Source of the DNA: CANMIH01 sp049116335 | Lineage (GTDB): Bacteria > Pseudomonadota > Alphaproteobacteria > Rhodobacterales > Rhodobacteraceae | Assembly: GCA_049116335.1 (NCBI GenBank) | Contig: JAGDYZ010000005.1 | Span: 95,999 to 159,998, forward strand | Direction: 5' to 3' | Length of the DNA: 64,000 nt | Shown here: positions 35,203-45,300 of the stretch, piece after piece | Layout of the letters: each line of letters starts with the position of its first letter | Numbering within the stretch: the first letter of the stretch is position 1 | Program-made: the position numbers and the translations under genes | The notes under the pieces: model-generated | What the model was told of the DNA's origin: nothing | Database searches by the model: none | The model's input: the letters and a program-made list of their open reading frames with translations, nothing else

Positions 35203-35622
35203 ATGAACTCTCAGTCGATAGCTCGTGGCAAGGACTGGCTGGCCAAATCTGAACTGCGCCCCACCCGGCAGCGCGTTGCACTGGCGTCGCTTCTGGTTGG
35301 TGACGGCAAGAATCGTCATGTCACCGCCGAGTGGTTGTTTGACGAAGCCAAATCGCGGGGCGAGGCCGTTTCTCTTGCAACTGTCTACAACACGCTCAAA
35401 GCCTTTTGCTCCGCTGGGTTGATGCAAGAAGTCACCGTGGATGGGTCAAAAAGCTATTTTGACACCAATACCCATGATCATCCCCATTTCTACTGGGAGG
35501 ATGATGGAAAGCTAACCGACGCACCTGCCGACCAGCTGGTGATCGCCAGTATGCCCAACGCGCCTGACGGGGCAGAGATTGCGTCGATTGACGTGGTGAT
35601 CCGGTTGCGTCGCACGCACTAG
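35203..35622 (+). CDS. irr: Iron response regulator Irr (Fur family)
   Basis: Fur-family repressor that reports heme and iron status in alphaproteobacteria. The winged helix covers LRPTRQRVALASLLVG ... VSLATVYNTLKAFCSAGLMQEV (about residues 18-75). The dimerisation domain has the histidine cluster FDTNTHDHPHFYWEDDG, the metal- and heme-related site of Irr proteins. The ATG at 35203 is chosen over a GTG one codon earlier. Length is 139 residues. Irr in this class often represses iron uptake genes or activates storage, but no target is in this window. Confidence 0.88.
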   Translation: MNSQSIARGKDWLAKSELRPTRQRVALASLLVGDGKNRHVTAEWLFDEAKSRGEAVSLATVYNTLKAFCSAGLMQEVTVDGSKSYFDTNTHDHPHFYWEDDGKLTDAPADQLVIASMPNAPDGAEIASIDVVIRLRRTH

Positions 35623-35993
35623 ACTCTCAATTGGTTTTCGCCTCGTCGTTTCCCGAAACTGACATCCTGATGCTCAAACCTGCATCGGGACTTTCTGTTT
35701 TAAATACAGAAAAACAAGTTCAGCCTAATTTATTCGACCATTTCAGCTTCTTATCGTGAGTTCGCTGGATGAAGATGGCGACCCAGATTTTTACATTCAA
35801 AAACAAATAGATAAGAATTTGACCGTGCTTCGAGATACAGCCTGATTCAGCCAATCGGTCTTGCTCCCGGGCGAAAAAGGCCTCGGTCAACTCAAACAAA
35901 GGGCTATACTTCCACAAATTTTTGCGCTCCATTGCTCTCACAAAAAAAATTTTTCTAGCTTCCCCGCGCGAAGCAATCTGACAGGACTATGCT
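35623..35993. other. 371-base AT-rich gap between irr and the dipeptidase gene
   Basis: Starts with a weak hairpin TTTCTGT / ACAGAAA (35692-35712) that may end irr transcripts. A minus-strand frame of 73 codons at 35720-35941 (GTG or ATG start; contains ILIYLFLNVKIWVAIFI) is open, but it has no ribosome site or recognisable family and I give it about 0.2 as a gene. The base composition is visibly more AT-rich than the surroundings. The promoter of the peptide operon is expected near the right end. Confidence 0.5.
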
Positions 35994-37052
35994 GTGACAC
36001 ACCAATTCCCGTTGATTTTTGATGGCCATAACGATGTGCTCACCAACCTGTATCGCGACGGCGGCTTGTCAGCTACTGAGAGCTTTCTGACCGGGCGCAA
36101 AGGCGCGATTGATGTTCATTCTGCCAAAGAAGGTGGGTTCGGTGGTGGGTTCTTCGCAGTCTGGGTGCCCTCGCCCATGGATGTCGATGACGCCTTTGAA
36201 AAAATGGCGGCGGAAAAATACGACCTTCCTCTTCCCGAGTTGATCACCGCAAACGAGGCTCTGCCTGTTGTGCTTTCCCAGGCCGCCATCCTCTTCGAAT
36301 TGGAACGTAAGGGCGCTTTGAAAGTTGTTCGAAGCACCGCAGAGATTCGCGACTGCATGGCGCAAGGTATCATGTCGGCGATCTTTCATATCGAAGGTGC
36401 CGAGGCCATCGACCCCGACCTGCACGCCCTCGACGTGTTGCATGCTGCGGGCCTGCGATCGCTCGGGCCAGTTTGGAGCCGCCCAACCATTTTTGGCGAG
36501 GGTGTGCCGTTTCGATATCCCTCAGGCCCTGACATCGGCGGTGGGTTGACTGAGCATGGTCGGCGCTTGGTTGAGCGTTGTAACCAATTGAAAATCATGT
36601 TGGATTTATCTCACCTCAACGAGAAGGGCTTCTGGGGCGTTGCCAAACGGTCGGATGCTCCTCTTGTTGCTACGCATTCCAACGCGCACGCAATTTGCCC
36701 TCATGCCCGCAATCTCACCGATGACCAGATGCGCGCCATTGCCGAAAGTGATGGCATGGTCGGGCTGAACTTTGCCGTTGCCTTTCTACGTGAAGACGGA
36801 CGGATGTTGACCGACGTGCCGCTTGAGCAGATGCTACGGCATATTGACCACATGATTGGAATTCTGGGCGAAGACCGCGTTGGTCTTGGCTCGGACTATG
36901 ACGGGGCTGAAGTGCCCGAGGATGTGACCACGGCAGCAGGCCTGCCCCGTCTTTGCGAAGCCATGCAAAACCATGGCTATGGCAATGAGCTCATTAAGAA
37001 GCTCTGCCATGAAAATTGGTTACGGGTTCTGGAAAAGACCTGGGGCGCGTGA
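35994..37052 (+). CDS. Membrane dipeptidase family zinc peptidase (M19)
   Basis: Zinc-dependent dipeptidase of the renal-dipeptidase (M19) family, 352 residues, without a signal peptide and so probably cytosolic. Metal ligands are visible as FDGHNDVL (HxD), the bridging glutamate in FHIEGAEAI, and histidines in MLDLSHLNEKGF and VATHSNAHAI; GLGSDYDG carries the late aspartate. The start is a GTG at 35994. It is 36 bases before a peptide ABC importer on the same strand, so it probably cleaves the imported dipeptides. Members act on L-D dipeptides too, so the chirality is open. Confidence 0.9.
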   Translation: MTHQFPLIFDGHNDVLTNLYRDGGLSATESFLTGRKGAIDVHSAKEGGFGGGFFAVWVPSPMDVDDAFEKMAAEKYDLPLPELITANEALPVVLSQAAILFELERKGALKVVRSTAEIRDCMAQGIMSAIFHIEGAEAIDPDLHALDVLHAAGLRSLGPVWSRPTIFGEGVPFRYPSGPDIGGGLTEHGRRLVERCNQLKIMLDLSHLNEKGFWGVAKRSDAPLVATHSNAHAICPHARNLTDDQMRAIAESDGMVGLNFAVAFLREDGRMLTDVPLEQMLRHIDHMIGILGEDRVGLGSDYDGAEVPEDVTTAAGLPRLCEAMQNHGYGNELIKKLCHENWLRVLEKTWGA

Positions 37053-37088
37053 CCTCAACACCAAAATGATTACAACAGCGAGGACAAC

Positions 37089-38684
37089 ATGACTGTCTTT
37101 ACCAAAATGCTTTCCGGCGCAGCTATGGGCCTGGCCCTGGCCGTCACTTCAGGTGCCGCTTTTGCCGAAACACCCCCAAACATGCTCGTTATCGCCAACC
37201 GCATAGACGACATCACCACCCTAGATCCGGCCGAAAGCTTTGAATTTGCCGGTTCAGACGTGAGCCGCAACATTTACCAGAAACTGGTCAACTTTGACCC
37301 CGCGAACCTCGATGGCGGTTACCAGCCCGAAGTCGCCGAAAGCTGGACCGTGTCTGAGGACGGCAAAACCATCTCTTTCACCATTCGTGACGGTCTGACC
37401 TTCCACTCGGGCAATCCCGTGACCGCCGAAGATGTTGAGTTTTCGCTGCAGCGCGCGGTTATTCTGAACAAGACCCCGTCGTTCATCCTGACCCAATTCG
37501 GCTTCACCGCGGACAATGCTGCGGACACCATCAAGGCCGACGGCAACACCGTCACCATCGTGACCGATCAGCCTTATGCAACGTCGTTTGTTCTCAACTG
37601 CCTGACCGCGACCATCGGTGGCATCGTTGACAAAAAGACCGTGATGGCTAACGAAGTTGACGGCGACATGGGCAACGAATGGCTGAAAACCAACTCGGCC
37701 GGTTCAGGCGCCTATAAGCTCTCAAGCTGGAAGCCAAATGAAAGTGTCACACTAACCTCGAACCCTGATTTCTATCTGGGTGCTCCGGCGATGAAGCGCG
37801 TGATTGTCCGCCACGTTCAGGAAAGCGCGTCGCAGCGCCTGTTGCTGGAACGCGGTGACATCGACATCGCCCGCGATCTGAACCCCGAAGACGTCAAAGG
37901 AGCGATGTCCGCAGACGACGTCCGCATTCACGACGAAATGCGTGGCCGTCTGATGTATATCTCGATGAACCAGAAACACCCCGAGCTGTCTAAGCCGGAA
38001 GTGCGTCAGGCCATCAAACATCTGATTGACTATAATGGCATGCAAAACAGCTTCCTGAACGGTCAGTACGTCATCCACCAAAACTTCTTGCCGCGCACGT
38101 TCTTGGGTGCCGTGGATGAGAACCCGTTCGACTTGAACGTCGAAAAAGCCAAAGAGCTTCTTGCCGCAGCTGGCGTTGAAGGTCTCGAGCTCGAAGTGGG
38201 TGTGCGTGAATCGCAAGACCGTATCGAGATTGCTCAGTCGATGCAGAACACCTTCGGTCAAGCTGGCATCAAGTTGAACATCACTGTTGGCACCGCCAAA
38301 CAGGTTCTGGGCCGTTATCGCGCCCGCGAATTGGATGTGTATCTTGGTGCATGGGGCCCAGACTATCCCGATCCCCACACAAACGCAGGCACCTTTGCCT
38401 ATAACCCCGACAACTCGGACGCGGCAAATGCCACCGGCCTTCTGGCCTGGCGCAACAGCTGGGACACCGGTGGGTTGACTGACATTGTCGGCAAAACCGT
38501 GATCGAGAATGACCGCGCTGTGCGCGCGAAACTCTATGGTGAAATCCAAGCGACCTTCCGCGACACCTCGCCGTTTGCTGTGATGTTCCAGAAAATCGAA
38601 CAGGCCGGCGTGCGTGACAACGTACAGAACCTGAACCTGGGTGGCGCGACCACGGCTGTATCGTACTGGCCGGTGACCAAGTAA
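37089..38684 (+). CDS. ABC transporter substrate-binding protein (DppA/OppA family)
   Basis: Periplasmic peptide-binding protein, 531 residues, signal peptide to about residue 27 (VTSGAAFA). The SBP family 5 layout is visible: LDPAESFEFAGSDVSRNIYQ near the N-terminus, AESWTVSEDGKTISFTIRDG, HSGNPVTAEDVEFSLQR and the late GAWGPDYPDPH. A GAGGA site precedes the ATG. It is part of a complete five-gene import system with an upstream dipeptidase, which favours di- or short peptides. Confidence 0.92.
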   Translation: MTVFTKMLSGAAMGLALAVTSGAAFAETPPNMLVIANRIDDITTLDPAESFEFAGSDVSRNIYQKLVNFDPANLDGGYQPEVAESWTVSEDGKTISFTIRDGLTFHSGNPVTAEDVEFSLQRAVILNKTPSFILTQFGFTADNAADTIKADGNTVTIVTDQPYATSFVLNCLTATIGGIVDKKTVMANEVDGDMGNEWLKTNSAGSGAYKLSSWKPNESVTLTSNPDFYLGAPAMKRVIVRHVQESASQRLLLERGDIDIARDLNPEDVKGAMSADDVRIHDEMRGRLMYISMNQKHPELSKPEVRQAIKHLIDYNGMQNSFLNGQYVIHQNFLPRTFLGAVDENPFDLNVEKAKELLAAAGVEGLELEVGVRESQDRIEIAQSMQNTFGQAGIKLNITVGTAKQVLGRYRARELDVYLGAWGPDYPDPHTNAGTFAYNPDNSDAANATGLLAWRNSWDTGGLTDIVGKTVIENDRAVRAKLYGEIQATFRDTSPFAVMFQKIEQAGVRDNVQNLNLGGATTAVSYWPVTK

Positions 38685-39743
38685 ATGGCCGCGACCGACA
38701 CTCAAACCAAGGGGCGCGTTCGCGCGCCTCTTGCCCCTTGGCTGAAGGGCACGGCCACCACGCTTTTGTCAATCTGTGTGACAATGCTTGGCCTGCTCTT
38801 CGTGACGTTTATCATCGGACGGGTCATGCCGATCGACCCAGTTCTAGCGATTGTGGGCGAACGCGCCTCCCAGTCGACCTATGACGCTGTTTTCCATGAG
38901 CTTGGGCTGGACAAGCCGCTGATGGTTCAATTCGGGTACTATATATGGGACGTGCTGCACGGCGACTTCGGTGACAGCCTGTTGAACGCGCGCCCCGTTT
39001 CTGAAGACATTGCACGCGTGTTCCCCGCCACCATGGAGCTGGCGACGATTGGTGTGCTTGTTGGTATTTTTCTCGGTGTTCCACTGGGCGTGATCGCCGC
39101 GGTGCGCCGTGGGTCATGGATTGACCAGATCGCCCGTGTTGTGGCGCTTGTTGGATATTCCATGCCCATCTTCTGGTTGGGCCTGATGGGCCTCTTGGTC
39201 TTCTACGGCATTCTCGGATGGGTCGGTGGCCCCGGACGACTGGACATTTTCTATGAAGACATCGTCCCCGCACGCACCGGAATGATCCTGATTGATGCGG
39301 CACTGGCGCGCGACTGGGAGGTGTTCCGCAATGCCTTCTCCCACATCGTGCTGCCTGCGTCATTGCTGGGTTATTACTCGCTGGCCTACATCAGCCGCAT
39401 GACACGATCTTTCATGTTGGAACAGCTGTCCTCTGAATATGTCACCACCGCGCGGGTCAAAGGCCTGTCCGAGCGTCAGGTGATCTGGGGGCATGCGTTT
39501 AAGAACATCCGCGTGCAGCTGATTACCGTGATTGCGCTCAGCTATGCCAACCTGCTGGAAGGCTCGGTGCTTACCGAGATCATCTTCAGCTGGCCGGGCA
39601 TCGGCAGCTATATCACCACCGCGCTTTTGAGCGCCGATATGAACGCCGTATTGGGCGGGACCGTTGTGGTCGGGTTGATCTTCATCTGCCTGAACATCTT
39701 TTCGGATCTGCTGTACCGCGTCTTTGACCCGAGGTCGAAATGA
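38685..39743 (+). CDS. Peptide ABC transporter permease (DppB type)
   Basis: Inner-membrane permease, 352 residues, six hydrophobic segments. The first is at about residues 25-45; the ABC-coupling EAA loop is YVTTARVKGLSERQVIWGHAF near residue 250. The ATG follows the stop of the binding-protein gene with no gap. The N-terminal extension of about 20 charged residues is slightly longer than in Escherichia DppB. Confidence 0.93.
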   Translation: MAATDTQTKGRVRAPLAPWLKGTATTLLSICVTMLGLLFVTFIIGRVMPIDPVLAIVGERASQSTYDAVFHELGLDKPLMVQFGYYIWDVLHGDFGDSLLNARPVSEDIARVFPATMELATIGVLVGIFLGVPLGVIAAVRRGSWIDQIARVVALVGYSMPIFWLGLMGLLVFYGILGWVGGPGRLDIFYEDIVPARTGMILIDAALARDWEVFRNAFSHIVLPASLLGYYSLAYISRMTRSFMLEQLSSEYVTTARVKGLSERQVIWGHAFKNIRVQLITVIALSYANLLEGSVLTEIIFSWPGIGSYITTALLSADMNAVLGGTVVVGLIFICLNIFSDLLYRVFDPRSK

Positions 39744-40651
39744 CAGATATGACATTGCGGCAATGGCTGTTGACCGACGCACCGACGTCGCGTCGCCATG
39801 CCCGGCTGGCCAGTTTTTACAAAGGCTGGCTGAGCCTCCGTTCGAACTCTATGGCCATGTTTGGTCTGGGCATTCTGGTGGTTCTCGTGCTCGCCGCAGC
39901 ACTGGCCCCGCTTCTGGCGCCACATGATCCTTTTGCCCAAGATCTGGCCAATCGCCTGCAACCGCTGGGCAGCGAGGGCCATATCCTTGGCACCGACAGT
40001 CTGGGGCGCGATATCCTCTCACGTCTGATCTATGGCGCGCGGATCACGCTATACATCGTCGCTCTCGTGGCATTGATTGCGCCGGTTGCTGGTCTTTTGG
40101 TGGGCACGGTTGCAGGCTATACCGGGGGTTGGGTCGATATCGTGATGATGCGCATCACCGATATTTTCCTCGCCTTTCCGCGTCTGGTACTGGCGCTGGC
40201 CTTTGTGGCGGCATTAGGCGCCGGGATTGAAAACGCAGTTCTCGCGATCTCGCTAACCGCATGGCCACCCTATGCCCGTATGGCACGCGCTGAAACCCTG
40301 ACCATCCGCAGCTCGGACTATATCAATGCGGTGCGTTTGCAGGGCGCAGGCCCAATCCGCATTATCACGAAACACATCTGGCCGCTGTGCATTTCATCTC
40401 TGATCGTCCGTGTGACGCTTGATATGGCGGGCATCATCCTCGCGGCTGCGGGTCTGGGCTTTCTCGGCCTCGGTGCTCAACCGCCAAGCCCTGAGTGGGG
40501 TGCGATGATCTCAGAAGGACGGCGGTTTATTCTGGATCACTGGTGGGTTGCCACCGTGCCCGGTCTGGCCATTTTCACCGTCTCGCTGGCCTTTAACCTG
40601 CTCGGAGACGGGTTGCGCGATGTGCTTGATCCGAAGGAGGGCGGCCAATGA
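39740..40651 (+). CDS. Peptide ABC transporter permease (DppC type)
   Basis: Second permease of the importer, 303 residues. The N-terminal OppC-like segment (RHARLASFYKGWLSLRSNSMAMFGLGILVVLVL) is followed by five more hydrophobic stretches; the EAA loop is YINAVRLQGAGPIRIITKH (about residues 194-212). It overlaps its neighbours by 4 bases on both sides, so its translation is coupled. Confidence 0.93.
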   Translation: MTDMTLRQWLLTDAPTSRRHARLASFYKGWLSLRSNSMAMFGLGILVVLVLAAALAPLLAPHDPFAQDLANRLQPLGSEGHILGTDSLGRDILSRLIYGARITLYIVALVALIAPVAGLLVGTVAGYTGGWVDIVMMRITDIFLAFPRLVLALAFVAALGAGIENAVLAISLTAWPPYARMARAETLTIRSSDYINAVRLQGAGPIRIITKHIWPLCISSLIVRVTLDMAGIILAAAGLGFLGLGAQPPSPEWGAMISEGRRFILDHWWVATVPGLAIFTVSLAFNLLGDGLRDVLDPKEGGQ

Positions 40652-41496
40652 GCCTGTTGGACGTTGAAAACCTCTGGGTGAAATTCCCAACCCGTCAGGG
40701 TGTGTTTGATGCGGTGCGTGGTGTCTCCTTTAGCCTCGGGCAAGAGCGTCTGGGGATCGTGGGGGAAAGTGGCTCGGGCAAGTCGATGACGGGCCGCGCC
40801 ATCCTGCGCCTGATCCGCAACCCGGGCATTGTTGAGGCCGATCACATCAATCTTGAGGGTAAGAACCTTCTGGAAATGAGCGAACGCGCCATGCGCGATG
40901 TGCGTGGCAAACAGATTTCGATGGTAATGCAGGACCCCAAGTTCTCGCTTAACCCAGTGACCACCGTGGGGGCGCAGATCATCGAAGCCTACCGCCAGCA
41001 CAATCGCGTGTCGAAATCTGAGGCCTATAAAAAGGCCCTTGAGATGCTCGAGGCCGTCTCCATCCGCGACCCGAAACGAGTCATGCGCGCCTACCCGCAT
41101 GAGGTGTCAGGCGGGATGGGACAACGGATCATGATCGCCATGATGCTGATCCCCGATCCCAAGATCCTGATCGCAGATGAACCCACCTCGGCTCTAGATG
41201 TCTCAGTGCAACGTCAGGTGCTCAACATCATGGATGGGCTGGTGAAAGAGCGCGGCATGGGGCTCATTTTCATCAGTCACGACCTCAATCTGGTGTCCGA
41301 ATTCTGTGACCGCGTGTTGATCATGTACTCGGGCCGGATTGTCGAAGTCTGTGATGCGGACAAGCTGCATGAGGCCAAACACCCCTACACCCGTGGTCTG
41401 CTCGACTCGCTGCCACGGCTGGATCAGGAAGAAACCCATCTGAGCGTGTTGAACCGCGATCCCGCGTGGTCAGACGCCGAAAGTGTGAGGGGCTGA
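40648..41496 (+). CDS. Peptide ABC transporter ATP-binding protein (DppD type)
   Basis: ATPase of the importer. Walker A GESGSGKSMTGRA (about residue 38), ABC signature VSGGMGQR, Walker B ILIADEPTSALD and switch histidine ISHDLN are all present. The C-terminal oligopeptide extension reads KHPYTRGLLDSLPRLD, but the protein is only 282 residues and lacks the later cysteine cluster common in longer DppD proteins. Confidence 0.93.
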   Translation: MSLLDVENLWVKFPTRQGVFDAVRGVSFSLGQERLGIVGESGSGKSMTGRAILRLIRNPGIVEADHINLEGKNLLEMSERAMRDVRGKQISMVMQDPKFSLNPVTTVGAQIIEAYRQHNRVSKSEAYKKALEMLEAVSIRDPKRVMRAYPHEVSGGMGQRIMIAMMLIPDPKILIADEPTSALDVSVQRQVLNIMDGLVKERGMGLIFISHDLNLVSEFCDRVLIMYSGRIVEVCDADKLHEAKHPYTRGLLDSLPRLDQEETHLSVLNRDPAWSDAESVRG

Positions 41497-41497
41497 G

Positions 41498-42247
41498 ATG
41501 TCGGCACTTGAAATCTCAAACCTGAACGTCTGGTTCGGCGATGGTGCAGATCGCGTGGATGCGGTCAAAGGCGCAAATTTTACCGTGGCAAAGGGCGAGA
41601 GCTTTGGCCTTGTTGGCGAAAGCGGCTCGGGCAAATCGACCATTCTGCGGGCCATGACCGGGCTTGCTCCCACATGGTCAGGCAATATCACCGTCGAAGG
41701 AACCTCACTCGCCGGGGCCAAGCGCGACAAAGGGTTTTTCCGCTCCGTGCAGATGGTGTTCCAAGACCCTTATGCCTCGCTTCACCCCCGCCACACCGTG
41801 GATCAGGTTCTCAGTGAAACGCTGCAACTGCACGGTATTGGCGATATCGACAATCGCGTTGAGCAGCTCTTGAAAGACGTGGGATTGGACCGCCGTTTCC
41901 GTTTCCGATATCCGCACCAGCTTTCGGGCGGGCAGCGGCAGCGCGTTGCCATCGCCCGTGCGCTGGCAGGTGAACCAGACATACTGCTTCTGGACGAACC
42001 AACCTCGGCGCTGGATGTGTCGGTTCAGGCCGAAATCCTCAATCTTCTGACGGATCTACGGGCAGAACACGGGTTGACGTATCTTATGGTGTCACACGAT
42101 TTGGCGGTGATTGCGCACATGTGCGACCGGCTTGCGGTGATGCGTCATGGTGAGATTGTCGAGATCATGGATGCGGCAACCCTGCGCGCGGGGCAACCGG
42201 CACATGAATATTCCCAAGACTTGCTAGGCGCATCAACCGCGCCATAA
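41498..42247 (+). CDS. Peptide ABC transporter ATP-binding protein (DppF type)
   Basis: Second ATPase, 249 residues, shorter than usual DppF (about 330) because the C-terminal oligopeptide domain is cut down to AHEYSQDLLGAS. Walker A GESGSGKSTILRA, signature LSGGQRQRVAIARAL, Walker B ILLLDEPTSALD and MVSHDL are intact. It starts one base after the previous stop and is followed by a strong terminator. Confidence 0.93.
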   Translation: MSALEISNLNVWFGDGADRVDAVKGANFTVAKGESFGLVGESGSGKSTILRAMTGLAPTWSGNITVEGTSLAGAKRDKGFFRSVQMVFQDPYASLHPRHTVDQVLSETLQLHGIGDIDNRVEQLLKDVGLDRRFRFRYPHQLSGGQRQRVAIARALAGEPDILLLDEPTSALDVSVQAEILNLLTDLRAEHGLTYLMVSHDLAVIAHMCDRLAVMRHGEIVEIMDAATLRAGQPAHEYSQDLLGASTAP

Positions 42248-42267
42248 CAGTAAATGAAGGCACGAAA

Positions 42268-42306
42268 AAACCGCCCGGTGCATCTGCGGCCGGGCGGTTT
42301 GTTTTT
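42268..42306. terminator. Terminator after the peptide importer operon
   Basis: AAACCGCCCGG, loop of eleven, CCGGGCGGTTT, then GTTTTT. The A-run on the left lets it also serve the converging putA. Confidence 0.88.
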
Positions 42307-42333
42307 AGGGGAAGCTACCCTTCCCCTTCATAC

Positions 42334-45300
42334 TTAACTGGCCGAGGCAAGCAGGCTGGCGTTGCCACCAGCTGCGGTGGTGTCGACACAAATGTGGCGC
42401 TCCAAAATGCAGCGGTCACCGAAATCCGCATCGTTGATCAGCGGGATCAACGCGCCATCCCGGGCGGCAAGCGCCTTGCGCAATGGACGCAGAACCGCCT
42501 CACCGCCCCAGCACACCACCGCATCAAACCCTCTGAGGGTTTCCAGATCCGCAGCCGCAATCACGCCGTTCACTTCACCCTCCTGCGTGGCCCCTGAGGC
42601 AACCACCAGCGGGGTCGATCCATGCGCCCGCACAATCGCGGCCTGTTTGCGCGCGGCCTCGGCGGTTGGCCCAAGACACATGAATACGCCCCGCCCATAG
42701 GTCGATAGCAGGTTGGATTCGCCGGTTGGGCCGGGCAACTGGCTGCTTGTCAGGGCAAGGCGTTCTGGGCGAGGTGTCGCGCTGAGCGCGCTTTTTACAG
42801 CAGCCAGAGACACCGAGGTTTCGCCAGTATCTGCGACAGTTTCACGTACGATCTGAGCAAAACGTTTCACATAATTTGGGCCACCCGCCTTAGGGCCGGT
42901 GCCTGACATGCCTTCGCCCCCAAAAGGTTGCGAGCCCACGATTGCGCCGATCTGGTTGCGGTTGATGTACATATTGCCGACGTTGAGCTGGCTTGTGACC
43001 TGCTCAATCCGGTCATCAATCCGAGAATGCATGCCGAAGGTCAGACCAAAGCCGGTGGCATTGATCGCCGCCACCACCTGATCCAGTTCCGAGGCTCTAT
43101 AGGTCGCCACATGCATGATCGGCCCAAAGACTTCGCGGGTGAGATCAGCAATACCCGACACCTTGAGCACAGCAGGTGCCACAAAGATCCCGTCTGTGGG
43201 CTTCGCCAGTTCTTTCAGTACACGCCCTTCCGCCCGCGCAGCGTCCACATAACCGGTAATGTCGTCAAAAGCACCCTGGTTGATAACCGGGCCCACATCG
43301 GTGCGCATGTCCCAAGGGTCGCCCAAAACCAGCTCATCCATCGCGCCATAGAGCATCTCAAGCAACGTATCAGCGACGTCTTCCTGCACATAAAGCAGGC
43401 GCAGGGCCGAGCAACGTTGGCCCGCTGACTGGAAGGCCGACGCCACAATGTCTTTGATCGCCTGTTCCGGCAGCGCGGTGCTGTCCACGATCATGGCGTT
43501 CAGCCCACCGGTTTCCGCAATCAGCGGCGCACCGGGATCAATGTCCTCGGCCATGGCCCGGTTGATGGTCTGGGCTGTGGCTGTTGATCCGGTGAAACAG
43601 ACACCACTAATCCGCGGGTCGGCGGTAAGTTTCGCGCCCACGATGCGGCCCCGCCCCGGCAAAAGCTGCAATGCCGAATTCGGCACACCCGCCTCATGCA
43701 TCAGACGCACCCCAATCGACGCAATGATCCCGGTGGGTTCCGCTGGTTTCGCGACAACCGCATTGCCTGCAGCCAAGGCGGCAGAGATCTGCCCCGAGAA
43801 AATCGCAATCGGGAAGTTCCACGGAGAGATACAGGTCATAACTCCCCGGGCACCGGTGCGGTTTTCCATGCCGCGCGCTGCGTAGAAGCGCAGGAAATCC
43901 ACTGCTTCGCGCAGCTCGGCAATGGCATCCATCGTGGTTTTGCCCGCTTCGCGTGTCAGCGCTGCGAAAATCTCACCAAAGTTCTGTTCATATAGATCCG
44001 CAGCCTGGTTCAGGATTTGGGCACGCTCCTCCGCAGAGGCGGTCCAAGGGGCGGCATTGGCCAGGGCCGTTTCCACATCTTCGGGTGCGGATTGCAGCAC
44101 CGTACCCACCACCTGAGCGGGCAGCGCCGGGTTGCGCACCTCGGTGGTGTCCGCACCAACAACTTCACCGGCAATCATCGGGCCAACTTGCCACTGGTGA
44201 TCCGCAAACGGCGAGCGATTGGCGTGGATGTCATCCAGATCATCCTCAGCATGCAGATCCCAGCCTTTGGAATTCACCCGCTCAGCCCCATAGAGATCTT
44301 TGGGCCGCAACACCGCCGCATTGCGCGCCCCTACGCCGCAAGCCTCAAACGGGTCCGCCGCCACGGTTTCAGCCGGGACATTTTCGTCAACGATTTGGTT
44401 CACAAAGGACGAGTTGGCCCCATTCTCCAGCAAGCGCCGCACAAGATAGGCCAAGAGATCGCGGTGTGCCCCAACGGGCGCATAGATCCGGCAACGCGTG
44501 CCATTTTGGGTCAGCACCAGATCATGCAGGCTGTCCCCCATGCCGTGCAGACGCTGGAATTCATAGCTGTTGGCATCGGCCCCCATCTCAAGAATGCAGG
44601 CCACGGTGTGGGCATTGTGGGTGGCAAACTGCGGATAGATCCGGTCCGTCATGCCCAGCAGTTTGCGAGCGTTACAAATGTAGGAAATGTCGGTCGCCAC
44701 TTTGCGGGTGTAGACCGGGAACCCCGACAGGCCTTCAACCTGCGCGCGTTTCACTTCGGTGTCCCAGTAAGCTCCTTTCACCAGACGCACCATGATTTTG
44801 CGATCCAGCTCATCCGACAGGGTGTACAGCCAGTCGATCACCTGACCGGCACGTTTGCCATAGGCCTGCACAACAACGCCAAAGCCATCCCAGCCCGCAA
44901 GCGAGGGGTCGCGCAGAACCGCTTCGATCACATCAAGCGAGATGTCCAGACGATCGGCCTCTTCTGCGTCGATGTTCAGCCCCATACCAGCGGCTTTGGC
45001 CTGCTGCGCCAATTTCAAGGTAACCGGCACGAGTTCCGCCATAACACGATCGCGTTGACCCACCTCATAGCGCGGATGCAGCGCCGACAGTTTGATCGAA
45101 ATACCCGGGTTTTTGCGAATGTCATCCGAGTTGCATTCACCTGCCAGCTTAGCAATGGCATCGGAGTATGCGGTCAGAAATGACTGCGCGTCTTTGGCAG
45201 TCAGAGCCGCCTCGCCCAGCATGTCATAGGAATAGGTGAACCCTTCGGCTTCTTTGCCTTTGCCGCGTTTCACCGCCTCTTCAATGGTCTGCCCGAGAAC

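Noticed and set aside
44017..45183. Plus-strand frame of 388 codons opposite putA
   Set aside because: Antisense shadow of the proline dehydrogenase domain.
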